From Rosistilla carotiformis (lineage in GTDB: Bacteria > Planctomycetota > Planctomycetia > Pirellulales > Pirellulaceae): a DNA stretch of 64,000 nucleotides. The stretch is taken from NCBI RefSeq assembly GCF_007753095.1, contig NZ_CP036348.1, positions 6,859,411 to 6,923,410 of the forward strand. The letters are read 5' to 3'. A program made the translations under genes and the position numbers. Below the pieces are notes generated by a model that worked only from the letters and a program-made list of their open reading frames with translations, searched no databases and was not told where the DNA came from. Positions 44,826 to 53,061 of this stretch are shown piece after piece (position 1 is the stretch's first letter; each line of letters starts with the position of its first letter).

Positions 44826-45657
44826 TCGTCTTCTCTAGAGTGGCGGTTATTCGCGGTGATTTGAGAGGCGTTGCTGTTCATGGACCCAACCGAGAACTGT
44901 TTTTATCCTCGATTTCATCATGCCGACCTCACCTTTTCCATGTTAGCACGAAACCGAATCGAGTGGACTGTTCGCCCGACGGGGCTTTCGAGCACTATCA
45001 GCATGGTTGCTGGGATGGTTGGGCGTGCCACTGGCTCTGCCAGTGCTGCCGGAGAGCACGGGCAAAGCCCGTGGCACACGGGAGTCTTGGCAAATGGGAA
45101 CTTTGGCACACGATTCGTTTCCCAAAACGATAAGACATCATGAAACGATGCCCCGTCCCGTCCGAGCTTGCCGGCCCGATCGGCTCTCTGTTGCTGAGAT
45201 GGCTGAGGGTGCCACTGGCTCTGCCCGTGCTCTCCGGAAGCACGGGCAAAGCCAGTGGCACACGATTCGTTTCTCGAAACGATAAGGCAACATCAAACGA
45301 TGCCCAGCCCGTCCGAGCTTCCGGCTCTATCGGCATTGTTGCTGAGATGATTGGGAGTGCCACTGGCTCTGCCAGTGCTGCCGGAGAGCACGGGCAAAGC
45401 CCGTGGCACACGACTCGTTTCTGGAAACGATAAGAGAACGTGAAACGATGCCTGCCGAGTCCGAGCTTGCTAGCTCGATCGGCTTTGTGGCTGGGATGGT
45501 TCGGAGTGCCACTGGCTCTGCCAGTGTTACTTGGGGAGCACGGGCAAAGCCCGTGGCACACGATTCGTTTCTCGAAACGATAAGGCAACCTAAACGATGC
45601 CCAGACGCGGCTGGACTTCTTGTTGGGAAGCAGCTTGAGAGTGGGCCACGACGCCAC
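44826..45657. other. Gene-free region carrying tandem hairpin repeats
   Basis: No gene is credible here. The minus strand stays open over most of the region only because the repeat unit lacks stop codons in one frame, and the translation is itself a low-quality repeat. The left 150 bp hold the promoter of the SDR/DUF2867 gene. The right part receives the 3-prime end of the chorismate-lyase-like gene. Confidence 0.7.
45025..45600. repeat. Four tandem copies of a structured ~148 bp repeat
   Basis: A conserved 56-57 bp core recurs at 45025-45080, 45209-45264, 45357-45412 and 45506-45562. The step is 184, 148 and 149 bp; the first step is longer through about 36 extra bases after copy 1. Each core starts GTGCCACTGGC and ends GTGGCACACG, and is followed by a conserved CGTTTC-AAACGATAAG spacer. 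The core folds either as one long imperfect hairpin or as two small hairpins (CACTGGC/GCCAGTG and CACGGGC/GCCCGTG) inside an outer GTGCCA/TGGCAC stem. In copy 2 the inner arms are exchanged so that the long hairpin is almost perfect. Confidence 0.85.
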
Positions 45658-46209
45658 TTACGCAACGACGATTTCCAGAAGCTCAATTGCGGGTTCTTTG
45701 TTGCAGAAGATCATCGCAGTGCGACCGTAGACGATGTCACCGGGCGAGACGTTTAAGAACCGAGCCAGCGGCGGAGCACACTTTACTCGCCACAATTTTT
45801 CGAGCACCACTTCGCGCAACACGTTGTGTTGGATCAAGACGCGGCCCAGCGGGATCTCTTCGCTGGCGATTTCCTTCCAAACCTGTGGCTCCAGATATTC
45901 GTGGTTCAATCGCACGATTCCGTACTGGACGACTTGCCCATCGCTCTGCCGCACCAACGTGATCTCGCGGGCGTAACGGTTTTCGTCGGTGTCGGTCCGA
46001 TGGACGTGGACATCGACCAACGAGTTGTGAAACCGTTCGACCGTCACCGTCATGTGGGCATGATGCGCCAACAATTGCTGATAGGCCGGCGGCAACGCTT
46101 CGGCGGGCTGCTGAGTGAACTCGCCGAGTTCTTCGCTGCGGTCATAAAAGAGGGCGATCAGAGCGTGTAAGTCGACCGACGGCGGCAGGTTGGCAATTTC
46201 TGATGTCAC
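45658..46209 (-). CDS. DUF98-family chorismate pyruvate-lyase-like protein
   Basis: A 183-residue protein that looks like a member of the chorismate lyase/UTRA-like fold, DUF98 branch (Rv2949c type). Support comes from AHHAHMTVTVERF in the middle, EIPLGRVLIQHNVLREV, and the end VYGRTAMIFCNKEPAIELLEI with the Arg and Glu expected at the product site. Chorismate lyase makes 4-hydroxybenzoate and pyruvate from chorismate. It lies 83 bp downstream of a polyprenyl synthase gene on the same strand. This suggests an aromatic head group for a prenylated or quinone-like lipid, but no prenyltransferase gene is seen here. Family assignment is from memory of the motif pattern. Confidence 0.68.
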   Translation of the reverse strand: MTSEIANLPPSVDLHALIALFYDRSEELGEFTQQPAEALPPAYQQLLAHHAHMTVTVERFHNSLVDVHVHRTDTDENRYAREITLVRQSDGQVVQYGIVRLNHEYLEPQVWKEIASEEIPLGRVLIQHNVLREVVLEKLWRVKCAPPLARFLNVSPGDIVYGRTAMIFCNKEPAIELLEIVVA

Positions 46210-46292
46210 AGGTTTTCCAGTGAGTGAAGCAGGAATGGGGCCATCGGTCGAATCGAGAGCCGCCCTCCACGGCGACCCTCCGCATCGATCGC

Positions 46293-48179
46293 TTACGCTT
46301 TTGTTGGAGCAGTGATCGGCAGCGAGCTGCTGATCGAAACCAGCGGCACCGCCGATTCGCTGGGGCGTTCCAAAACGGTATCGACCAAATGATACAACAA
46401 CCGACGCAGCGGTTCGGGCTGGATCGCGTCGGCGATCTCTTCGGCCCGCTGCTGATGCTTGTCGACCAAGCGACTCGCCTGATCAAAAACCTTCGCTTTG
46501 TTGTACAGCGTCCGGACCGTGGCGATTCGCTGCGTATCGGACAGCCCACAATCGGCCGAAGCCATCGAGAGCAGTTTCGCTTGGTCGTCGGCATCTAACG
46601 AAGCCAATGCCAGAGCCCACAACAGCGTCGGGCGTCCGCCCAAAACGTCGCCGCCGGCTTCCAGTTTGTTGTCCGCATCCCCTTGCCAATCCTTCAGGTC
46701 GTTGAGGATCTGGAAGGCGACGCCGAGGTTTCGCGAGAAGCCACGAATCGGTTCTTCATAGGCTTCCGCTTCGCCCGCCAGTCGCACGCCGCTGTAGAGC
46801 GCCGCTTCGAAAGCTGGCGCGGTCTTGAGTGCGTAGACCTTCAGAGCATCGATCGGTTTCAGTCGTTTGTCGCGATTATCGCGCCACACCAATTCCGCTC
46901 CCTGACCTTCGGACAATCGGGTATGAGCGTTCGACAGACAGTGTAGGACGTCGGCAACCGCGGCGGGGCCCAGCGTTTTGGTTTCTCCGGCAACCAAGCG
47001 GTATCCGAGTCCGATCAGGTAATCGCCAACGTTGATCGCCGTTGGGATGCCGTGCGATTTGTGAACCGATTGCTCGCCGTAACGGAACGTATCGTCGTCT
47101 TCGATGTCGTCGTGAACCAAGCTCGCCTTGTGGAACGTCTCGATACAAAGAGCCGCTCGTTTGACGCCGTCTGGGATCTTGGCGACGACATCAGCGCCAC
47201 CCGATTCGGTTCCCTTGTCGCCCGTCAACGCATCGTAAGCGGCCAGCGTGATGAAGGGCCGCGCGTACTTTCCACCGCGCGAGACGAAGTCCAACCCAAG
47301 GGCTTCGGTCGCGGCGATCGGATCGATTCCGACCAGTGCGTCGCTGCCGTCGTGCAGCTTTTCTTTGATCTCCCGCAGCGAGAGTTCCCCGCGCAGCTTG
47401 GGGACCAAATTCTGCAGCTGTTCGGGTTCAAAGATATCGGCCGCACCACGCAGCAGGTGAACGTAAGACCGCGTCTTCTGCTGCGGTTCGCGATGTTCCA
47501 ACATCACCATCTCGCGAACCCAATCCTCGTCGACGCTTGTGTTGCGGCAATCGCTGGACAACAGAGGAACTGCCATGCAGGGAATGCCCGCCAGCAAGAT
47601 CTTGTCGATCGCTTTCTCTAACACATTCAAACAGGCGACACCAACGACCGCGTCGACATATCCGCTGACGATGATCTTCATCACGATCGGCGATCCCTCG
47701 GCGACCAGCACGCGATGCCCCAGTTCTTCGGCGCGGGTTCGGAAGTCGGCGATCGAACAGGCACCGCAGGTCTTGCAGTTCATGCCAAATTCGTCGTAGT
47801 CGGCGGGGCAGCCCTCGGCGTGCTTGAGGCAGTGGGGCAGCAGGAACAACCGGCGGCTGTGCGGCACCCCCGCGACCTGATCGCGCCAGTACTCGCTGCT
47901 CAACACGACCATGATCCAGCCCAGATAACCCTCGGGCATATCCATGTCGGCCAACAACCGACGCGAGACGGTTTCCATCTCGTCTTTGGTCATCGGCGTC
48001 GACTTGTCGAACTTCGACGCGACCTCGCGACAACGATCGCGCAGCCGTTGCCGCAGTTCGGGCGTCTCGGGAACAATCTTTAAGTGCCCGGTGCTGCGGC
48101 GCCGTTTTCGGCGACCTTCTTTAGACGTGAGGTTTTCAGCATCGGAAGCGACCGTGGCGGGGGGCGTAACAGTGGACAA
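46293..48179 (-). CDS. DUF116-polyprenyl synthase fusion protein
   Basis: A 628-residue two-domain protein. Residues about 30-240 match DUF116, with a Cys cluster (117, 124, 135, 138, 141) plus Cys 183, 201 and 211 that could bind a metal or cluster. Residues about 280-600 are a trans-isoprenyl diphosphate synthase. GGKYARP (302-308) is the isopentenyl-diphosphate site, DDIED (357-361) the first Asp-rich motif and NDLKD (493-497) the second, with Asn replacing its first Asp. It should make a linear prenyl diphosphate of unknown chain length. It lies 158 bp downstream of the cyclase gene, with a strong hairpin between them. The role of the DUF116 part is unknown. Confidence 0.88.
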   Translation of the reverse strand: MSTVTPPATVASDAENLTSKEGRRKRRRSTGHLKIVPETPELRQRLRDRCREVASKFDKSTPMTKDEMETVSRRLLADMDMPEGYLGWIMVVLSSEYWRDQVAGVPHSRRLFLLPHCLKHAEGCPADYDEFGMNCKTCGACSIADFRTRAEELGHRVLVAEGSPIVMKIIVSGYVDAVVGVACLNVLEKAIDKILLAGIPCMAVPLLSSDCRNTSVDEDWVREMVMLEHREPQQKTRSYVHLLRGAADIFEPEQLQNLVPKLRGELSLREIKEKLHDGSDALVGIDPIAATEALGLDFVSRGGKYARPFITLAAYDALTGDKGTESGGADVVAKIPDGVKRAALCIETFHKASLVHDDIEDDDTFRYGEQSVHKSHGIPTAINVGDYLIGLGYRLVAGETKTLGPAAVADVLHCLSNAHTRLSEGQGAELVWRDNRDKRLKPIDALKVYALKTAPAFEAALYSGVRLAGEAEAYEEPIRGFSRNLGVAFQILNDLKDWQGDADNKLEAGGDVLGGRPTLLWALALASLDADDQAKLLSMASADCGLSDTQRIATVRTLYNKAKVFDQASRLVDKHQQRAEEIADAIQPEPLRRLLYHLVDTVLERPSESAVPLVSISSSLPITAPTKA

Positions 48180-48283
48180 AGGCTTTCCTCGTCAGTTCTT
48201 CTTCGGTGCAGATCGGGCAAGCAGGCGGGACGATATTCGGTTTGCTAACGGTAGGCGGCAACAGGCTCTCAACATTTCACGTC

Positions 48284-48341
48284 GTAGTGGATCTTGTTAA
48301 AGATCCCTCGCGCAACAGGATCTTTGAACAAGATCCACTAC
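48284..48341. terminator. Long hairpin at the cyclase stop codon
   Basis: Arms 48284-48306 and 48318-48341 pair over 23 bp with a single bulged base and an 11-base loop (CTCGCGCAACA). The right arm contains the stop codon of the squalene-cyclase-like gene. It could end or attenuate transcription between cyclase and prenyl synthase. There is no T-run, and the near-perfect symmetry also fits a dispersed palindromic repeat inserted at the gene end. Confidence 0.6.
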
Positions 48342-50287
48342 GCTTGGCGTGGTTCCAGTGCGTGCTGGGCCTGTCCCAACGCGGCGGTCGTAAAGACCAG
48401 CGGATACAATTGTTCGTGATACCAAAGCTTCGCAAAATAAAATCCGATCGGCCAAGGATGCTCGCATCGACCGGCGTCGACCGCATCGCACAGGAATCGG
48501 ACGCCTTCGATTATAGTTGCTCGGTGGGGCGGATAGCCACTCCCGGACAGAGCTTCCACGACAACCGCCGTTTCCTCAACGCTACTGCTGATCAATTGTC
48601 CCGTTTCGGCGTTTCGATCGGGCAATCCGTGGCGTCGCAACCAGTCGCCGACCGAAGCGCCGCCGCCCCAACCCCCATCGGTGTTCTGGGTCTTCACCAG
48701 GAAATCCCAACCCCGACGGCAGGCCGAAGTTTCGTCGCGGCCCAGTTCTTGATAGGCCAACAGGACGCGAGCGGTTCCATAGTAGGGGTTTTCGTCGTCG
48801 GGAAGATCGTGGTTTCCAAACCACAGCGGCAGCCAGCTGCCATCGTCTCGCTGCGTCTTTTGGAGGTAGGCGAACCCCCGTTCGATCGCCGCTGCGACAT
48901 CTCGCTTCATTTTTTGCAATTCTGCGGGGTCGACAGTTGGCTCAACGCCAGCCTCGGCCTCTTGTTCGAGCGATGTTCGCCAAGCGTTTAGCGCCCGCAT
49001 CGCATGCGCCGTCAGGTCGCTTCCGCTGCGATCGAACGGCAACTTGCCCCAGCCGCGGCAGAAGGTCGGCCAGCCGCCGTTGCGATTCTGCAGCCCCAAC
49101 AGCCAACGGACTCCCGCAAGCGAAGCTTCAGCTAATTGCTGCCGCCGCGAGGAATCGAGATCGACCGAAGCTCGAATCTTGGAGAGTGCCAAAATCGCCG
49201 CCGGCGTGTCGTCGGCATCGGGAACCGCTCCGCTGAGATCGGTCCATCCCCAACCGCCCGGATCGGCGCCAGTGAACGGATGCCGCTCGTGGTACTGGCA
49301 ACTGAGCAGCCAGTCGAGCGTCCCGTCGTCGACAAATTGCGCCAGTTCGTCCGGCTGCGATTTTCCCAACGCACCCAACGAAAGCGAAGTGATCCAAGTC
49401 GCCAGATTTTCGTCGATCGGCCAACTGCCGTCGGGCAACTGGCTGCCCAACAGGAACTTCACAGCGTCGCGGCTGACCGGATGTTGAGCGTGCCCGATCG
49501 ACGACAGGCTCATCAAAACGAAACTGGTCAGCGGCGTCGCTTCCAAATAGCCGCCGCTTTCGGGCTGCATCTTCTGCAACACGTCCAGCGTCTTGCCGCG
49601 GGTGGCGGCTCGCGCCAACCAAGTGATCGGATTCCAGGTGCCGGCGTGCTGGTAACGGGCTTGCCCGATCGCGACCAATGCGGGAATGGCGTAACTGACG
49701 ACCGGCATCTGCACAAATCGATACATGCTTTGCGGAAACGCCGCCAATTCAAACGGAAGCGCTGGAACGCGCGACCAAGGGACCAGTCCAGCGATCGCAC
49801 AGTTCGAGAGGATTGGAACGACAAAGGTCTTGTCGCGGCCATAACGTCGCTTCAGTCCCGCCCAGCCGCCTTCGCCGTCAATGTATTTCTGCAGTCGCGC
49901 GATCGCTTCGGTCCGGTTCGCCGGATCGTCGCCAAGATGCCAGGCTGCCATCGCCAGAAAGCTCGACGCGATGTTCGACGGACTGCGATCGGTATCCCCA
50001 AATCCGCCGTCTTCGTTTTGCGCGGCATCGAGCCAGACGAGCCCCTTCTTAACCGCTTCGCGTGCCGACACTGCATGTTCATCGTCGCCGACGCGGCTGA
50101 AGACCGACAGCGCACTGATCGCCGTCGCCGTCGACAGCGAGGAAGCGGCCAAGCGTCCGGTCCAGTGTTTTTGGTCGCCGCGGGCGCTGATCAATTGCTG
50201 GCGAACACGTTGCAGGCAGGCAGCGATGTCGGGAACGCTTCCCGCGTCGGACGTTTCTTCTCGGTGGGATGTTGGGTTTTCAATCAT
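48338..50287 (-). CDS. Squalene-hopene-cyclase-like terpene cyclase
   Basis: A 649-residue class II terpene cyclase of the squalene/oxidosqualene cyclase superfamily. The catalytic DxDD motif is DADD in VPDADDTPAA. Several QW-type repeats are visible (QNEDGGFG, QLPDGSWP, QNRNGGWP, QRDDGSWLP, QNTDGGWGG). The C-terminus FYFAKLWYHEQLYPL corresponds to the family-typical end. It should cyclise squalene or another linear isoprenoid at the membrane. I chose the ATG at 50287, preceded by GGGGG. The ORF remains open upstream but without a ribosome site. The DUF116-prenyl synthase gene downstream may supply the substrate or a precursor. Overall divergence from typical hopene cyclases leaves the product open. 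Confidence 0.85.
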   Translation of the reverse strand: MIENPTSHREETSDAGSVPDIAACLQRVRQQLISARGDQKHWTGRLAASSLSTATAISALSVFSRVGDDEHAVSAREAVKKGLVWLDAAQNEDGGFGDTDRSPSNIASSFLAMAAWHLGDDPANRTEAIARLQKYIDGEGGWAGLKRRYGRDKTFVVPILSNCAIAGLVPWSRVPALPFELAAFPQSMYRFVQMPVVSYAIPALVAIGQARYQHAGTWNPITWLARAATRGKTLDVLQKMQPESGGYLEATPLTSFVLMSLSSIGHAQHPVSRDAVKFLLGSQLPDGSWPIDENLATWITSLSLGALGKSQPDELAQFVDDGTLDWLLSCQYHERHPFTGADPGGWGWTDLSGAVPDADDTPAAILALSKIRASVDLDSSRRQQLAEASLAGVRWLLGLQNRNGGWPTFCRGWGKLPFDRSGSDLTAHAMRALNAWRTSLEQEAEAGVEPTVDPAELQKMKRDVAAAIERGFAYLQKTQRDDGSWLPLWFGNHDLPDDENPYYGTARVLLAYQELGRDETSACRRGWDFLVKTQNTDGGWGGGASVGDWLRRHGLPDRNAETGQLISSSVEETAVVVEALSGSGYPPHRATIIEGVRFLCDAVDAGRCEHPWPIGFYFAKLWYHEQLYPLVFTTAALGQAQHALEPRQA

Positions 50288-50556
50288 GGTTCCCCCAGCG
50301 TGTCCCAGCGCCAGCGAGAATGCAAGCCGCCCCAACCGTCGAACACGCCTGCGGCTTGGCCTTTGAGAGTTGCCGCGATATGTTGAGTCGAGTTCAGCCG
50401 TTGGCGCAAGTGGCTACCGAACGCTGGGCGATGCCGAGCCAGCGGCCCCATACTGGACGTCGCATCCGTCGACCCATTTTCCCAAGCAAGCGTGCCGCTT
50501 CTACACACCGGACCGCGAGACGTTTCCCTCTTTTGCCACATCATAAAGATACTTAC

Positions 50557-51180
50557 GTGCTGACATCAACTTTCGTTTACTTTGATCTGGGTAAAGTCTT
50601 GGTGACATTCGATCCGGAGATCGCGTGCCGCCAGGTAGGGCAACTGCTGGGATGCGATTCGCCGACGATTCGCGCGGCGATGTACGACAGTGGCATCGAA
50701 GAACTGCTGGAATCGGGAAAGATCCACGAAGCGGAGTTCCTCGATCGATTGTTCACCCATGTCGGCCGCAGCGCTGCGGCCGACGACGTCTTAGAAGCGA
50801 TGAGCGCGATGTTCCGTTTAAACACATCGATGCTGCCCGTCGTTTCGCGATTGGTGAACGAAGGAATTCCGATGGGAATCCTATCGAACACCTGCGGCCC
50901 GCACTGGGATTGGATCCAGCGGCAGAATTACGGGCTGCTACGGCTGATCGGCCCGCGGGCAGCTTTGAGCTACAAAATCGGCTGCATGAAACCCGATCCG
51001 CAGATTTACAGCGCGGCGGCCGAAATCGCCGGTTTCGCAGCGGATCAGATCCTGTTCATCGACGATCGAATTGAAAACGTTCAAGGGGCGACCGATTGCG
51101 GATGGCGAGCGATTCACTACGTCGACACACCAACGCTCGTGCGAGATCTTCGCGCGATGGGGTACCGCTGTTTCGTTTGA
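50557..51180 (+). CDS. HAD-superfamily hydrolase
   Basis: A 207-residue haloacid-dehalogenase-like phosphatase of the YihX-like type. Motif I is YFDLGKVLV, with the nucleophilic Asp but Gly where many relatives have the second Asp, as in YihX. Motif II is ILSNT, motif III Lys lies in KIGCMKPDP, and motif IV is FIDDRIENV. Substrates of such proteins are small phosphorylated metabolites such as sugar phosphates. The start is a GTG at 50557, chosen because the fold begins at once; the ribosome site is poor, and a longer N-terminus would overlap the divergent cyclase gene region. Confidence 0.82.
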   Translation: MLTSTFVYFDLGKVLVTFDPEIACRQVGQLLGCDSPTIRAAMYDSGIEELLESGKIHEAEFLDRLFTHVGRSAAADDVLEAMSAMFRLNTSMLPVVSRLVNEGIPMGILSNTCGPHWDWIQRQNYGLLRLIGPRAALSYKIGCMKPDPQIYSAAAEIAGFAADQILFIDDRIENVQGATDCGWRAIHYVDTPTLVRDLRAMGYRCFV

Positions 51181-51258
51181 GTTTCGCTACAATCGGGGAA
51201 CGCAGTGTTGCCAATTGCCACCAACCTCTTCCAACCGATTCGGGGCTGAGTCTTTCCT

Positions 51259-52839
51259 GTGTCTGATACAACTGAACGTTCTTCCTCCGCTGGCTTATTA
51301 CCTCCGCGAACCGTCGCGGTCATCGATATCGGCGCCACCAGCATTCGCATGGCCGTGGCCGAGATTAGCGATCTAGGGCTGGTCCGTACGATCGATTCAT
51401 TGACTCGCAAGATCACGTTGGGGGAAGACGTCTTTAAATCGCGGCAGATCTCGCGATCATCGATCGAAGAGTGTGTACGCATTCTGCGATCATATCAAAA
51501 GGTGCTGCTCGAGTATGGGATCACGGCGGCGGTCGACATTCGTGTGGTCGCCACCAGCGCGGTCCGCGAAGCGGCCAATCGCCTCGCGTTTCTGGATCGG
51601 GTCTACATCGCCACGGGGTTGGAGGTGGAATCGATCGAAGAGGCGGAGGTTAATCGGATCACTTACATGGGCATCCAGCCCCACCTGGACAGCGATCCCA
51701 AGTTGGCGGTGGCCAAGTCGGTGGTGGTGGAAGTGGGGGGGGGATCGACCGAGGTCTTGGTCGTCCGCAGCGGAAACGTCTTGTTCTCCGAGACCCACCG
51801 GCTTGGATCGTTGCGACTCGCTGAGCGACTGGAAACGCTAGGCGCTCCCGGCATGCGACGGCGAAGCATCATGGAGACGCAGATCCGGCAGACGGTGGCC
51901 AGGATCCGCGAGCAGGTATTTGCCGAGGATGGAAAAATCGAACTGATCGCCCTGGGGGGCGACATGCGGTTCGCCGCCGGACACATTTTGGGCGACTGGG
52001 ACGGCGGTTCGCTGGCACGCGTGTCGGTCGATGCATTGGAAGCGCTGGTCCATGTGGTGTTGCAGTACAACGAGGACGAAATCGTACAGAAGCTGAACGT
52101 CAACTTCTCCGATGCGACCACGCTGGGTCCTGCGTTGTTAAGCAATCTGATGCTGGCAAGAAGCTTTCAGCTCGATACCGTACTGGTCTCGGACACCAAT
52201 CTCCGCGATGGGCTGCTGCTGGAGATGGCTTCGGATGGACGTTGGACGGCGGAGTTTCGTAACCAGATCCTCCGGTCAGCGTTTACTTTGGGACGGAAGT
52301 GCGACTTCGATGCCCCGTACGCAAAACATGTGGCAGCGTCGGCCAGCCTATTCTTTGAGCAATTGAAGGAAGAGCATCAACTGGATGCCAAATATGAAGT
52401 CATGCTGCACGTGGCAGCTCTGTTGCACGAGATCGGGATGTTTGTCGATGTTCGCAGCAATCACAAGCACGCGATGTATTTGATCCGCAACAGCGAAATC
52501 TTTGGCCTCAGCCGACAGGACGTGTTATTGGTCGCATTGGTTGCCCGATACCATCGCCGGGCGCACCCGCAACCCAGCCACGAGGGTTACGGCAGCCTCA
52601 GCCGCGGCGAACGCGTGGCGGTTGCCAAGATGGCGGCGTTGCTGCGATTGGCCATCGCGATGCACGATTCCCGATCTGGCCGGGTACAAGAATTCAAATG
52701 CATCAAACAGCGCGATCGGTTGGTGATCGAAGTGGCACGTCTTGAAGACGTCACGCTGGAACAATTGGCAATCCGACAAAACAGCACGCTGTTTGAAGAA
52801 GTGTTTGGGTTGCGCGTGATGGTGCGAGGCGAACAGTAG
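51259..52839 (+). CDS. ppx: Exopolyphosphatase / guanosine pentaphosphatase family (Ppx/GppA)
   Basis: A 526-residue protein with the two parts of the Ppx/GppA family. The N-terminal actin-like domain (about 15-315) shows VAVIDIGATSIRMAV and VVVEVGGGSTEVLVV. EEAEVNRITYMG contains the Glu expected at the catalytic position. The C-terminal HD-like helical domain (about 325-520) shows HVAALLHEIGMFVD and VALVARYHRR. It degrades inorganic polyphosphate and/or converts pppGpp to ppGpp; sequence alone does not separate the two. Translation starts at a GTG (51259). It follows the HAD gene by 78 bp on the same strand. Confidence 0.9.
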   Translation: MSDTTERSSSAGLLPPRTVAVIDIGATSIRMAVAEISDLGLVRTIDSLTRKITLGEDVFKSRQISRSSIEECVRILRSYQKVLLEYGITAAVDIRVVATSAVREAANRLAFLDRVYIATGLEVESIEEAEVNRITYMGIQPHLDSDPKLAVAKSVVVEVGGGSTEVLVVRSGNVLFSETHRLGSLRLAERLETLGAPGMRRRSIMETQIRQTVARIREQVFAEDGKIELIALGGDMRFAAGHILGDWDGGSLARVSVDALEALVHVVLQYNEDEIVQKLNVNFSDATTLGPALLSNLMLARSFQLDTVLVSDTNLRDGLLLEMASDGRWTAEFRNQILRSAFTLGRKCDFDAPYAKHVAASASLFFEQLKEEHQLDAKYEVMLHVAALLHEIGMFVDVRSNHKHAMYLIRNSEIFGLSRQDVLLVALVARYHRRAHPQPSHEGYGSLSRGERVAVAKMAALLRLAIAMHDSRSGRVQEFKCIKQRDRLVIEVARLEDVTLEQLAIRQNSTLFEEVFGLRVMVRGEQ

Positions 52840-53061
52840 CCACGGTGGAATGCCCCGTAACTGGGAACGGTTGCAACGAATAACACGTTTAGGCGAGACA
52901 GCGACCGCCGAACGGTAGGGCAAAATTCCCCGGCGGCCATTTGGATTGTGGTAGGCTGTAACAGAGCGGTCCGCAACCGGGTTGGCTCATCGATCTGACC
53001 AGGTCCTGCCCTGTCATGAATCGATCGATCGTCTTAACTTTTCCCTTCGGAGTCGTCCGGC

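Noticed and set aside
45025-45600. CRISPR array
   Set aside because: The unit is about 148 bp, the so-called spacers are themselves conserved, and no cas genes are near.
44998-45657. Open frame of 219 codons on the minus strand
   Set aside because: It translates the hairpin repeats into recurring low-quality peptides and exists only because the repeat lacks stops in that frame.
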